NCBI GenBank assembly: GCA_905235835.1
Contig: CAJONQ010000013.1
Span: 1 to 45,076 of the forward strand
Direction: 5' to 3'
From: an uncultured Prevotella sp.
GTDB lineage: Bacteria > Bacteroidota > Bacteroidia > Bacteroidales > Bacteroidaceae
DNA: 45,076 bases
The position numbers and the translations under genes were made by a program. The notes beneath the pieces are model-generated. The model saw nothing but the letters and a program-made list of their open reading frames with translations. It had not been told where the DNA came from and ran no database searches. Numbering within the stretch: position 1 is the stretch's first letter; each line of letters begins with the position of its first letter. Of the stretch, positions 35,226 to 44,524 are shown piece after piece.

Positions 35226-35902
35226 GAATAGACATTATCACCGTATTGCCCGAAATGCTGGAGGGCTTCGTACATGAGAGCATCCTGGCACGTGCTGAGA
35301 AGAAAGGACTTGCAGAGATACGCCTTCATAACTTACGTGACTACACCCTCGACAAATGGAAACGGGTGGACGATTATCCTTACGGAGGGTCAGCTGGTAT
35401 GGTGATGCAGTGTGAGCCTATTGACCGTTGTATCACCGCGCTGAAGGCGGAGCGTGACTACGATGAGGTGATTTTCACGTCCCCTGACGGAGAGCGTTTC
35501 GACCAGCACATGGCAAACGAGTTATCGCTCAAAGGTAATCTCATCATTCTGGCAGGACATTACAAAGGTATTGACCAGAGGGTACGTGACCATTTGATAA
35601 CCAAAGAGATATCCATTGGTGACTTCGTCCTGACCGGTGGCGAGTTAGTAGCGGCAATGATCGCTGATGCCATTGTCAGAGTTGTCCCTGGTGTCATCGG
35701 TGACGAGCAAAGTGCACTCAGTGACTGTTTTCAGGACGACATCCTTGCCGCCCCTATCTACACCCGTCCTGCAGACTATAAAGGTTGGAAAGTTCCTGAC
35801 ATCTTATTATCGGGTAATGAAGCCAAAATAAGAAACTGGGAATTAGAGCAAGCGATGGAACGTACCCGTCGACTCAGACCTGACTTGTTGAAAGAGGGCT
35901 AA
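35222..35902 (+). CDS. trmD: tRNA (guanine-N1-)-methyltransferase
   Basis: Makes m1G37 next to the anticodon, preventing +1 frameshifting. A trefoil-knot SPOUT enzyme of 226 residues, with [44 protein letters not shown] and the terminal [18 protein letters not shown]. The start overlaps the patatin stop by four bases. It is separated from rpsP-rimM-rplS, its partners in many other bacteria. It is convergent with the second patatin, inside which its terminator lies. Confidence 0.97.
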   Translation: MRIDIITVLPEMLEGFVHESILARAEKKGLAEIRLHNLRDYTLDKWKRVDDYPYGGSAGMVMQCEPIDRCITALKAERDYDEVIFTSPDGERFDQHMANELSLKGNLIILAGHYKGIDQRVRDHLITKEISIGDFVLTGGELVAAMIADAIVRVVPGVIGDEQSALSDCFQDDILAAPIYTRPADYKGWKVPDILLSGNEAKIRNWELEQAMERTRRLRPDLLKEG

Positions 35903-35904
35903 GA

Positions 35905-36747
35905 CTACAAATAATTACTTATAAATTTCTCCCCTAACTGGAACCCTTCTTCATAGAGGCGTTCCAGTTTTTCTACATCCTCACAGATACGTCCCACCTC
36001 CAAAGGACGCTCAGGACGAATCACGATAATCTCGCCCCAGTCCTCCATGCGTTCTATCAGATCGAGTTGCTTGTTATACTCTTCCGTCCTGCGACTCAAG
36101 GCAACACGCAGACGAGGATAATTCTTGTAGATAAACTTAGGTGTCTTGAAATCTATCTCTGACGAGCGGTAGCCACGATTACGGGTTAGTACCACCACAT
36201 TCTCCTGATGTCCCGTATCGATTGAGCGTACGATAGGGATACTGTCGACAATACCACCATCGAGCATGGGAATACCGTCTACCTCTGTGATTTGCGCCAC
36301 AAAAGGCAGAGAACTGGATGCTTTGACAATCTGTGTCAGACGCTGGTGGTCATGTTTCTCGGAGAGATACATAGCACGTCCTGTCTTACAATTCGTAGTG
36401 ACAGCCTCGAAGACACAAGGATTACGCTCATAGGTAGCATAGTCGAAAGGCACGAACTCATTAGGGAAACGCTCATACAGGATATCAGGGTCGAAGATAC
36501 TGCCATTGACTATCAGGCTCTTCAGAGAGATATAGTCGTATTTCTGTAGCATATCGATATTCGACCAACGGGCACGGCGAGGCTGACGACTCATGTAAGA
36601 CAAACCGTTACAGGCTCCTGCTGACACCGCAACCACATAAGGGAAATACACCTCATGTTTCATGAATGCGTCAAGTACACCAGAGGTAAACACCCCACGC
36701 ATTCCGCCACCTTCAAGAACCAATCCTGTATTGGGAGTTATTTGCAT
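35905..36747 (-). CDS. Patatin-like phospholipase, copy 2
   Basis: A 280-residue patatin from ATG 36747 (MQITPNTGLVLEGGG); the 13 extra residues of the longer frame cross the -7 element. The oxyanion loop is LEGGGMRG (11-18), the nucleophile S42 in AVSAGA, and the aspartate D163 in MLDGG. It shares length and layout with copy 1 (same YxSRQ segment after the nucleophile, same terminal GxxLGEK/GxQVGER end) but is clearly diverged. Probably an old duplication, now in convergent orientation around trmD. Cytoplasmic, substrate unknown. Confidence 0.9.
   Translation of the reverse strand: MQITPNTGLVLEGGGMRGVFTSGVLDAFMKHEVYFPYVVAVSAGACNGLSYMSRQPRRARWSNIDMLQKYDYISLKSLIVNGSIFDPDILYERFPNEFVPFDYATYERNPCVFEAVTTNCKTGRAMYLSEKHDHQRLTQIVKASSSLPFVAQITEVDGIPMLDGGIVDSIPIVRSIDTGHQENVVVLTRNRGYRSSEIDFKTPKFIYKNYPRLRVALSRRTEEYNKQLDLIERMEDWGEIIVIRPERPLEVGRICEDVEKLERLYEEGFQLGEKFISNYL
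35936..35972 (+). terminator. Intrinsic terminator of trmD located inside patatin copy 2
   Basis: AACTGGAAC (35936-35944) pairs with GTTCCAGTT (35961-35969), nine pairs, followed by TTTTTC. It lies 34 bases after the trmD stop and wholly within the coding sequence of the convergent patatin gene. Confidence 0.8.
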
Positions 36748-36766
36748 TTTAATGCTTTTTATGATG

Positions 36767-36774
36767 CAAAGGTA
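36767..36774 (-). promoter_or_regulatory. -7 element of patatin copy 2
   Basis: TACCTTTG on the minus strand, 19 bases before the ATG at 36747. It supports that start. No clear -33 element; divergent from the pepP element. Confidence 0.55.
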
Positions 36775-36796
36775 GTATATTTTCATAAATAATGTG

Positions 36797-36804
36797 TAAC
36801 TTTG
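36797..36804 (+). promoter_or_regulatory. -7 element of the pepP-recQ unit
   Basis: TAACTTTG, 36 bases before the pepP ATG. The -33 region lacks a clean TTTG. Confidence 0.55.
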
Positions 36805-36840
36805 CGAACTAATTGGATAATATTACCGAATTATTGACTT

Positions 36841-38238
36841 ATGTTTGATAAGAATACATACGTTCAGCGTCGTGCTGAACTCAAGAAATTGGTAGGCGAA
36901 GGGATTATCGTGCTCTTTGGCAATAACGAGGCACCTTGCAACTATCCTGCCAACTGTTATGCACCTATGCGTCAGGACTCATCCTTCCTATACTATTTCG
37001 GACAGCACCGTGACGGACTTGTAGGGGTGATTGATATTGATAAAGACGAAGAGATACTCTTCGGTGATGATATCGACGTAGAGGATATCGTGTGGATGGG
37101 TTTCACACCCTCTGTCAGTGACTTGGCTGCCGAGGTAGGGGTCAGCAAGACAGCACCGATGTCGAAACTCCATTCTATATGTTGCGATAGTATCGCAGCA
37201 CACAGGACCATCCATGTCCTGCCTCCCTATCGCCACGACACGAAGATACAGATCATGGACCTGTTAGGTATTCATCCTTCCCAACAGAAGGAGGCTGCCT
37301 CGCTGAGACTCATCCATGCCGTCGTCAAGATGCGTGCCACCAAAGAGCCCCAGGAGATTGCGGCGATTGACCGTGCCTGTGATGTGGGCTATGCCATGCA
37401 TACTACTGCACAGTTGCTGATTAAGCCTGGTGTGACAGAGCGTTTCATTGGCGGACAGGTAGATGGTATAGCCCGTTCACTGGCTAACGGTACGAGTTTC
37501 GCCACAATCTTCAGTCAGCATGGTGAGATCATGCACGGTAATCCCTCTGAAGCAAAATTAGAAGCAGGACGTCTTGCCCTCTGTGATGCTGGTTGTGAGT
37601 TGGATGACTACTGTTCCGATCATACCCGTACGATGCCTGTCACGGGTAAGTTTGACCAGCGCCAACTGGAAATATACTCCATCGTAGAGGCTTGTCACGA
37701 CTATGTGTTAGAGGTGGCAAAACCCGGTGTGAGATATATGGACGTACATTTTGCCGTATGCCGCATGATGACAGACCGCCTGAAGGAACTCGGGCTCATG
37801 AAGGGTGATACCGACGAGGCTGTAAAGGCTGGTGCCCATGCGATGTTCCTGCCTCACGGACTGGGGCACATGATAGGCATGGACGTTCACGACATGGAGG
37901 GACTCGGACAGATATACGTGGGCTTCGATGAGGAGACACGTCCCAACCTTGAGCAGTTCGGTACCAACTGTCTGCGTATGGGTCGCCGACTGGAAGAAGG
38001 CTTTGTAGTCACTGACGAGCCGGGAATCTATTTCATCCCTGCCCTCATTGACGAATGGAAGGCAAGCAGACACTGCAAGGAGTTTATCAACTACGACAAG
38101 CTGGAGACCTACAAAGACTTTGGAGGTATCCGTATTGAGGATGACGTACTGATCACAAAGGATGGCTGCCGCTTCTTAGGTACGAAGCGCATCCCTTACC
38201 ATCCTCAAGAACTGGAAGAATATATGAGTAATAATTAA
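36841..38238 (+). CDS. pepP: Xaa-Pro aminopeptidase P family metallopeptidase
   Basis: Removes N-terminal residues preceding proline. An N-terminal creatinase-like domain (1-165) is followed by the pita-bread M24 domain. The dinuclear metal ligands are readable: aspartates in DAGCELDDYCSDHTR, histidine in HGLGHMIGMD, and glutamates in TDEPGIYF and GGIRIEDDVL. It has 465 residues and no signal peptide. The secreted C1 peptidase follows after 12 bases, so peptide breakdown may be coordinated across compartments. Confidence 0.93.
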   Translation: MFDKNTYVQRRAELKKLVGEGIIVLFGNNEAPCNYPANCYAPMRQDSSFLYYFGQHRDGLVGVIDIDKDEEILFGDDIDVEDIVWMGFTPSVSDLAAEVGVSKTAPMSKLHSICCDSIAAHRTIHVLPPYRHDTKIQIMDLLGIHPSQQKEAASLRLIHAVVKMRATKEPQEIAAIDRACDVGYAMHTTAQLLIKPGVTERFIGGQVDGIARSLANGTSFATIFSQHGEIMHGNPSEAKLEAGRLALCDAGCELDDYCSDHTRTMPVTGKFDQRQLEIYSIVEACHDYVLEVAKPGVRYMDVHFAVCRMMTDRLKELGLMKGDTDEAVKAGAHAMFLPHGLGHMIGMDVHDMEGLGQIYVGFDEETRPNLEQFGTNCLRMGRRLEEGFVVTDEPGIYFIPALIDEWKASRHCKEFINYDKLETYKDFGGIRIEDDVLITKDGCRFLGTKRIPYHPQELEEYMSNN

Positions 38239-38250
38239 AAATAAAAGACA

Positions 38251-39450
38251 ATGAGAAAGATTTTAACCCTTGCGCTGCTCGCATTTGTTGCTGTCGGCGC
38301 ACAAGCGGAGAAGAAAGACTCCGTCAACAAGAACAAGCCCGTGTTCACGGTGATTAAGGAGAACCCTATCACCTCTATTAAAGACCAGAACCGTAGTGGT
38401 ACGTGCTGGGACTACTCTACCCTCTCTTATTTCGAGGCTGAGATCCTGAAGAAGACAGGTAAGACCTACGACCTCTGTGAGAGTTTCGTAGCAAACAAGA
38501 CCTATATGGACCGTGCCGTTCAGGTGGTACGTCTGCATGGCGACTGTCAGTTTTCACAGGGCGGTTCTGCCTATGATGTTCACTACGCTCTACAGCACTA
38601 TGGTATCTGTCCTGAGGACGCGATGCCTTTCCCCGGTTCTCTCTATGGTGACTCTTTGAATAACTTCAATGAGTTCTTCTCTCTCCTGGAGCCATACGTG
38701 GAGGCAGTGGCAAAGAACAAGGCAAAGAAGATCTCCCCACAGTGGAAAGTCGGTTTGCAGGGTATCCTCGACGCTTATCTGGGCAAATGTCCTGAGAGCT
38801 TCACCTATGAGGGTAAGACCTATACCCCACAGACCTTCGCTGCCAGCCTCGGTCTCGACTGGAACGACTATGTAAGTATTACCAGCTATACCCATCATCC
38901 TTTCTATACCGCATTCCCTGTGGAGGTACAGGACAACTGGCGCAACCCACTGTCCTATAACGTACCGATGGACGAGATGATGAAGATTATCGACAATGCC
39001 ATCATGCAGGGCTATACCGTAGCATGGGGCGGTGATGTCTCTGAGGACGGCTTTACCCGCAGTGGTCTCGCCTATGCTATCGACACTAAGAAGACAGAGA
39101 GCATGCAAGGCTCTGACATGGCTCGTTGGTTGAAACTGTCTGCTGCTAAGAAGCGTAACCTCATCGACTCACTGGGCTGTACTGTTCCTGAGATTGTTCC
39201 TACCCAGGAGATGCGTCAGGAGCGTTATGACAACTGGGAGTTGACGGACGACCATGGTATGCTGATTTTCGGTATCGCCAAGGACCAGAACGGCAAGGAG
39301 TACTATATGGTAAAGAACTCATGGGGTGAGAGTGGTGACTATAAGGGTATCTGGTATATGACCAAGACCTTCATCGCCGCCAACACGATGGACTATACCG
39401 TTAATAAGAATGCGATTCCTAAGGATATCCGCAAGAAACTAGGACTCTAA
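38251..39450 (+). CDS. Secreted C1B-type cysteine peptidase (bleomycin hydrolase-like)
   Basis: Papain-superfamily peptidase of 399 residues with a signal peptide (about 1-19, cleavage after AQA). The active-site glutamine and cysteine are Q46 and C52 in QNRSGTCWDY, the histidine H335 in DDHGML, and the asparagine N356 in VKNSWGE. It resembles aminopeptidase C/bleomycin hydrolase, but unlike the cytoplasmic PepC it is exported. The C-terminus (PKDIRKKLGL) projects past the domain in a way that in BLMH occupies the active site and gives aminopeptidase action. It sits between pepP and recJ. Confidence 0.9.
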   Translation: MRKILTLALLAFVAVGAQAEKKDSVNKNKPVFTVIKENPITSIKDQNRSGTCWDYSTLSYFEAEILKKTGKTYDLCESFVANKTYMDRAVQVVRLHGDCQFSQGGSAYDVHYALQHYGICPEDAMPFPGSLYGDSLNNFNEFFSLLEPYVEAVAKNKAKKISPQWKVGLQGILDAYLGKCPESFTYEGKTYTPQTFAASLGLDWNDYVSITSYTHHPFYTAFPVEVQDNWRNPLSYNVPMDEMMKIIDNAIMQGYTVAWGGDVSEDGFTRSGLAYAIDTKKTESMQGSDMARWLKLSAAKKRNLIDSLGCTVPEIVPTQEMRQERYDNWELTDDHGMLIFGIAKDQNGKEYYMVKNSWGESGDYKGIWYMTKTFIAANTMDYTVNKNAIPKDIRKKLGL

Positions 39451-39465
39451 TAGAAAGTCCCCACA

Positions 39466-41208
39466 ATGCATTATCAATGGAATTACAAACCACCTACACC
39501 CGAAAGACAGCAAGCGGCTAAAGAGCTGGCGGAGAAGATTGGGATGAGTCCTACCGTCGCCGACCTACTGATAGGTCGCGGTATCAAAACCGAGAGTGCG
39601 GCGAAGCGGTTCTTCCGACCTATGATGAACGAGCTCATCGACCCGTTCCTGATGAATGATATGGATGTAGCCGTTGACCGCCTGAACGATGCGATGGGAC
39701 GCAAGGAGCGTATCATGGTATATGGCGACTATGATGTTGACGGGTGTACTGCGGTGGCACTGGTATATAAATTCCTACAGCAGTTCTATTCCAACATTGA
39801 GTACTATATCCCCAACCGTGAGGAGGAAGGCTATGGGGTCAGTATCAAGGGTATAGACTATGCCAAGGAGACCGGTGTAAAACTGATTATTGTCCTCGAC
39901 TGCGGTATCAAGGCTATCGAGGAGATTACCTATGCGAAACAGCAGGGTATCGACTTCATCATCTGTGACCACCATGTCCCTGATGAGGTCATGCCACCTG
40001 CCGTCGCTATCCTTAACCCTAAACGGGAAGACTCTTCTTATCCGTTTAAGGACTTGTGCGGCTGTGGTGTGGGCTTTAAGCTGATGCAGGCATTCGCCAA
40101 GAACAACGGTATTCCTTTTGCCCGCCTGATTCCCCTACTCGACTTCTGTGCGGTGAGTATTGCCGCTGACTTAGTCCCTGTAGTGGGTGAGAACCGCATC
40201 CTTGCCTTCCACGGACTGAAACAGTTGAACCAAAGTGCGTCTATCGGACTAAAGGCGATTATCGACATTTGCGGACTCACAGGGCGTGAGCTGACCATGA
40301 GTGATATCGTCTTTAAGATTGGTCCACGCATCAATGCCAGTGGACGTATGCAGAACGGTAAGGAGGCTGTGGAGCTGTTGGTGGAGAAAGACTTGCAGAA
40401 GGCACTCACTCAGGCAAACCGCATTAACGAGTATAATGAGCAGCGCAAGGATGTCGACAAGGAGATGACGAAGGAGGCGAACGAGATTGTGGCGCGTCTG
40501 GAGAGTCAGCAGCACATGCAGTCGATCGTCCTCTATGACGAGGGATGGAAGAAAGGTGTGGTAGGCATTGTCGCCTCCCGTCTGACAGAGCTTTATTTCC
40601 GTCCTACCGTCGTCCTGACGATTATCGACGGTATAGCCTCCGGCTCAGCGCGTAGTGTCGCCGGCTTTGATATCTACGATGCCATCAAGAGTTGTCGTGA
40701 CCTGCTGGAGAACTTCGGCGGACATACCTATGCCGTCGGCTTGACACTCAGACAGGAGAATATCCCTGAGTTCCGCCGCCGCTTCCAAGAGTACGTCAGT
40801 GGACATATCCTACCTGAGCAGACACTGCCGACCCTTGATATCGACAAGGAGGTAGACTTCAAGGATATCTCCAAGAAACTGCATAACGAGTTACGTCGTC
40901 TGGCTCCTCATGGGCCTGATAATCCCAAGCCCCTCTTCCTCACCCGTAATGTCTACGACTACGGCACATCGAAGGTAGTGGGTAAGCATCAGGAGCATAT
41001 CAAACTGGAACTGGTAGACTCGAAGTCGGCTGTCGTCATGAACGGTATCGCTTTCGGACAGAGTGCCGAGGCTCGCTATATCAAATCAAAACGCTCGTTC
41101 GACATCGTCTATACGATAGAGGAGAACACTTACAAGCGTGGCGAGGTGCAGTTGCAGATAGAGGATATCCGACCATCGGAAGATGAGCAACTATCAGCAA
41201 ATCCTTAA
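39466..41208 (+). CDS. recJ: Single-stranded-DNA-specific exonuclease RecJ
   Basis: 5'-3' ssDNA exonuclease of recombination and mismatch repair. The DHH catalytic domain has YGDYDVDG (D88, D90, D92) and CDHHVPDE (DHH at 168-170). The DHHA1 domain has SGSARS and FGGHTYAVGL; an OB-fold domain closes the protein. It has 580 residues, normal for the family. The final 26 bases overlap the recQ start, in a different frame. Confidence 0.95.
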   Translation: MHYQWNYKPPTPERQQAAKELAEKIGMSPTVADLLIGRGIKTESAAKRFFRPMMNELIDPFLMNDMDVAVDRLNDAMGRKERIMVYGDYDVDGCTAVALVYKFLQQFYSNIEYYIPNREEEGYGVSIKGIDYAKETGVKLIIVLDCGIKAIEEITYAKQQGIDFIICDHHVPDEVMPPAVAILNPKREDSSYPFKDLCGCGVGFKLMQAFAKNNGIPFARLIPLLDFCAVSIAADLVPVVGENRILAFHGLKQLNQSASIGLKAIIDICGLTGRELTMSDIVFKIGPRINASGRMQNGKEAVELLVEKDLQKALTQANRINEYNEQRKDVDKEMTKEANEIVARLESQQHMQSIVLYDEGWKKGVVGIVASRLTELYFRPTVVLTIIDGIASGSARSVAGFDIYDAIKSCRDLLENFGGHTYAVGLTLRQENIPEFRRRFQEYVSGHILPEQTLPTLDIDKEVDFKDISKKLHNELRRLAPHGPDNPKPLFLTRNVYDYGTSKVVGKHQEHIKLELVDSKSAVVMNGIAFGQSAEARYIKSKRSFDIVYTIEENTYKRGEVQLQIEDIRPSEDEQLSANP

Positions 41209-43153
41209 ACAATACTGGGGCTACGATGACTTCCGTGGTATTCAACGGGAGATCATCGAGTCCATCGGTTCTGGACATGACACGCTGGGACTGATGCCTA
41301 CAGGTGGTGGTAAGTCCATCACCTTTCAGGTACCGGCACTTGCCATGGAGGGGGTGTGTATCGTTATCACCCCTCTGATAGCCTTGATGAAAGACCAGGT
41401 GCACCACCTGCGCCAACGGGGTATCATGGCGGCAGCCGTCTATAGTGGGATGCAGCGTGATGATATCCTGCGCATCCTGGAAAACTGTATCTTAGGAAGC
41501 ACCAAACTCCTTTATGTCTCCCCCGAGCGTTTGGGCAGCAGTCTGTTTCAGACGAAGCTCAAACACATACAGGTGAGTTTCATCACCGTGGACGAGGCAC
41601 ACTGTATCTCACAGTGGGGCTACGACTTCCGTCCCTCCTACCTGCAAATCGCTGACATCCGTCGTATCTGTCCCGATGTCCCGGTCCTTGCCCTCACAGC
41701 GACAGCGACTCCCAAGGTCGTGGAGGATATCTGTCAAAAACTCAGCCAACAACCTTTCCACATCTTCCGCATGTCCTTCGAGCGTAAGAACCTCACTTAC
41801 CTTGTCTCTTATGCGATGGACAAACGAACGGAACTGATCCGACTGCTGGATGGCGAGCAAGGTGCCGCCATCGTCTATGTCCGTAGTCGCCGCCATGCCA
41901 GAGAGGTGGCGGAGTTATTGACGGACGCAGGACTGAGTGCCACCTATTATCATGCCGGTCTCGACCATGCGCAGAAAGACCAGCGCCAGCGTGACTGGCA
42001 ACACGACCGGGTACGTATCATGGTAGCGACGAATGCTTTCGGTATGGGTATCGACAAGCCCGATGTTCGTATCGTAGCGCATTATGACCTCCCCGACTCT
42101 ATCGAGGCGTACTTCCAGGAGGCTGGTCGTGCAGGACGTGACGGACAACCTGCTCGTGCCGTCCTGCTCTATAATGCCGCCGACGAGCCGAAACTCAATA
42201 AGCGCATCAGTGACACCTTCCCTGAGAAAGACTATATCCGTAAGGTGTACGACCATCTTGCCTATTACTATCAGATAGCCACCGGCGACGGTTATGGGGT
42301 GTCCCGTGAGTTTAACATCGACGACTTCTGCCATAAGTTCAACCACTTCCCCATCCGTGTGCACGCTGCCTTGCAGATCCTGCAGCGTGCCGGCTATATC
42401 GAGTACACGGAGGAACAGGACAACCAGGCTCGTGTGAAGTTCCTCGTTGGACGTGACGACCTGTACCGACTGCGTGGCGACTCCCCGAACGAGGAGCGTG
42501 TCATCATTGCCCTGCTCCGCAACTATGGAGGACTGTTTGCCGATTACGGGTTTATCGACGAGAGTCTGATTGCCCAGCAGTGCGGGATGAAGCCGAACGA
42601 TGTATACCAAGTGCTGAAGGTGCTCTCCATGAAGCACATCATCCATTTCATCCCTCGCAAGCAAGTGCCCTATATCCGTTATATGCAGCGACGGGAGGAT
42701 AGCGAGCATGTGCAACTGTCGAAGGAGGTCTATGAGGAGCGTCTGGCACAATACCGGGAGCGTATCGAGGCGATGCTACATTATGCCAAGGACAACAGTC
42801 GTTGCCGCAGTCGCCAGTTGCTGGAGTATTTCGGGGAGAAAGGAACCAAAGACTGTGGACAGTGTGATGTATGCCAGTCTAATCATCCACACGACACCAA
42901 GCAGGCACAACAACAGATCCTTAACTTATTATCCGACCGCAAGCGTCACCATGCCACAGAACTCCTGCGCCTGCAACTGCCTAACAAGGAAATGGATGCC
43001 GCCCTCACCTACCTCCTGCAAGAGGAGTATATCATGCAAAAGGACGGCTATCTGATGATTTTTAATTATTTCTCGTCTTTTTGCTTAGGAATTTCCTATG
43101 TCCTTACAGACTATACAGGCATCTTCACAACAGGCATACCACATTCATGCTGA
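41183..43153 (+). CDS. recQ: ATP-dependent DNA helicase RecQ
   Basis: 3'-5' helicase working with RecJ in recombination and gap repair. Walker A is TGGGKS (40-45), the DEAH box is at 137-140, motif VI region is QEAGRAGRDG, and the RQC zinc cysteines are C541, C558, C561 and C564. After the RQC winged helix no HRDC domain is seen. The start overlaps recJ by 26 bases, which fits coupled translation. The last 29 residues, after YLMIF, look unlike RecQ: one extra T in the preceding T5 run would create a stop at once, so the tail may be a stop-loss or frameshift product. Confidence 0.94.
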   Translation: MSNYQQILKQYWGYDDFRGIQREIIESIGSGHDTLGLMPTGGGKSITFQVPALAMEGVCIVITPLIALMKDQVHHLRQRGIMAAAVYSGMQRDDILRILENCILGSTKLLYVSPERLGSSLFQTKLKHIQVSFITVDEAHCISQWGYDFRPSYLQIADIRRICPDVPVLALTATATPKVVEDICQKLSQQPFHIFRMSFERKNLTYLVSYAMDKRTELIRLLDGEQGAAIVYVRSRRHAREVAELLTDAGLSATYYHAGLDHAQKDQRQRDWQHDRVRIMVATNAFGMGIDKPDVRIVAHYDLPDSIEAYFQEAGRAGRDGQPARAVLLYNAADEPKLNKRISDTFPEKDYIRKVYDHLAYYYQIATGDGYGVSREFNIDDFCHKFNHFPIRVHAALQILQRAGYIEYTEEQDNQARVKFLVGRDDLYRLRGDSPNEERVIIALLRNYGGLFADYGFIDESLIAQQCGMKPNDVYQVLKVLSMKHIIHFIPRKQVPYIRYMQRREDSEHVQLSKEVYEERLAQYRERIEAMLHYAKDNSRCRSRQLLEYFGEKGTKDCGQCDVCQSNHPHDTKQAQQQILNLLSDRKRHHATELLRLQLPNKEMDAALTYLLQEEYIMQKDGYLMIFNYFSSFCLGISYVLTDYTGIFTTGIPHSC

Positions 43154-43195
43154 AAGGTGGAATTATTTCGTGACCGAGAAGAGCCGATTGTAATA

Positions 43196-44401
43196 TCAAT
43201 ACAAGAATCCGAAGGTCCAGAGAGGTATCTTGCCCAAGGTAGCCGATTCTATTCCGTCGGCTGCCACAAAGGCATTCTGCTGTCCCGCAATCTGCGAGAA
43301 TCCCTTGTCCTGCCCTCCTACCTCAATAACAATATCTCCGTCTATGCGGAAATCGCCACTCTTATAGCCAGCATATTCCAAGGTGTGACCCGCTGCTGCC
43401 AATTGGTTGGCAAAGAAAGTTTCCCTGACAGTACCCACCTCTGGTTTTTCAGGACAAAGCGTATAGAGCAGGTTGCTGTTGTCGAGATACATCTTGTCTG
43501 GCTTCTGAAGGTCTGTTACCGTCTTGAGGTCTGTAAACAGGCGGCGTATCAGGCAGGCCTCTTCCAGATGACTGAGATATTTCAAAGTCGTTGACCGACT
43601 GATACCCGTTGCCTTCGAGAGTTTGGCAATATCAACCTCGTAGGGAGTCATCTGAGAAATGACTTGCAAAAGTGCCTTGACGTTACGAGTATTGCCAACG
43701 TCCAGATTGCGATGTTTCGTCAGTTCCACATCGACAATATAGTTGATGACGTTCTCCACGCGGCTAAAGTATTCGCGCTTGCCCTCAAAATAGAAGGGAT
43801 AATAGCCAAACTGCAGATAACTGGGGAAATGCTCCAGCGGATGACAGACAGACCGTACACGGGAGCAAAAGCCATTTGGCGACTTCAGCAAGTCGGCAAG
43901 TGAAATGGGGGCGATGTCTATTCCCGATTCCAACCTGATAAACTCCCGCATGGAAAGACCAGGCATATCATATATCAGAATACGGCGCGACAGGTCTGCC
44001 TGTCCGTCGTTTATCTGTATGAGTGACGAGCCGCTCAACACGAGATGCAGGTCACGATACAGGTCGTAGATTTCCTTGACCTCACTGCTCCATCCCTTAT
44101 ACTTATGCACCTCGTCGATGAACAGCCACTTGCCGCCTATCTTTGCGAAATTGTCGGCAACTTCTGTCAGCGTGTGGGTTGTAAAGTAGTTGGTATCGGC
44201 AGAGCAATAGAGCACGTGGCGATCGTCTGCCTCAAAGTTCTTTTTGATATACTGTTGGAGCAGAGTAGATTTTCCCACGCCTTTAGGTCCTCTAATGACA
44301 AGGAGACGTGCCTCCCAGTCGACGCGATGAATGAAATCCCGGATATAGTCCATCGGGACGTTGGAAATGTACTTGTCATGCCGTTCGAATAGTCGTTCCA
44401 T
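43196..44401 (-). CDS. AAA ATPase of the AAA_14/DUF4143 type
   Basis: A 401-residue protein. The P-loop GPKGVGKST is at 38-46, Walker B FIDE at 94-97, and sensor-like LVLSGSS follows. A winged-helix segment (IAKLSKATGISRSTTLKYLSHLEE) leads to the C-terminal DUF4143 region, which has a restriction-fold-like VIEVGGQDK (E360, K366). This family is numerous in Bacteroidota and suspected of DNA-related or defence roles without demonstrated function. The start is ATG 44401, nine bases after a perfect AGGAGG. An upstream extension to 44584 is open but would be translated 33-bp repeat DNA crossing the promoter. It is convergent with recQ. Confidence 0.88.
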   Translation of the reverse strand: MERLFERHDKYISNVPMDYIRDFIHRVDWEARLLVIRGPKGVGKSTLLQQYIKKNFEADDRHVLYCSADTNYFTTHTLTEVADNFAKIGGKWLFIDEVHKYKGWSSEVKEIYDLYRDLHLVLSGSSLIQINDGQADLSRRILIYDMPGLSMREFIRLESGIDIAPISLADLLKSPNGFCSRVRSVCHPLEHFPSYLQFGYYPFYFEGKREYFSRVENVINYIVDVELTKHRNLDVGNTRNVKALLQVISQMTPYEVDIAKLSKATGISRSTTLKYLSHLEEACLIRRLFTDLKTVTDLQKPDKMYLDNSNLLYTLCPEKPEVGTVRETFFANQLAAAGHTLEYAGYKSGDFRIDGDIVIEVGGQDKGFSQIAGQQNAFVAADGIESATLGKIPLWTFGFLY

Positions 44402-44410
44402 ACCTCTTTG

Positions 44411-44416
44411 CCTCCT
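44411..44416 (-). promoter_or_regulatory. Perfect Shine-Dalgarno sequence before the AAA ATPase
   Basis: AGGAGG on the minus strand, nine bases before the ATG at 44401. Most genes in this window, like most in Bacteroidota, have A/T-rich initiation regions with no such element. It decides the start codon in favour of 44401. Confidence 0.7.
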
Positions 44417-44436
44417 TGTTTTGTAAAATGGGAATA

Positions 44437-44524
44437 ACACTTTTTTCCTGAAAGTGTAAAACGCGGATAACACTTTTTGCCTTGAAGTGTAAAACGCAGA
44501 AAACACTTTTCGTCTGCAAAAGTA
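44437..44524. repeat. 33-bp tandem repeat of palindromes in the ATPase leader
   Basis: Units begin at 44437, 44470 and 44503. Each holds an inverted repeat: ACACTTT/AAAGTGT (44437-44457), ACACTT/AAGTGT (44470-44490), and ACTTTT/AAAAGT (44505-44523). Units 1 and 2 share GTGTAAAACGC after the second arm. The third unit overlaps the -7 element. The spacing of 33 is both three helical turns and eleven codons, so the frame stays open through it. Confidence 0.9.

Noticed and set aside
41915..42751. Minus-strand ORF of 278 codons opposite recQ
   Set aside because: Covers the recQ helicase core, whose motifs are intact; the antisense product has no domain.
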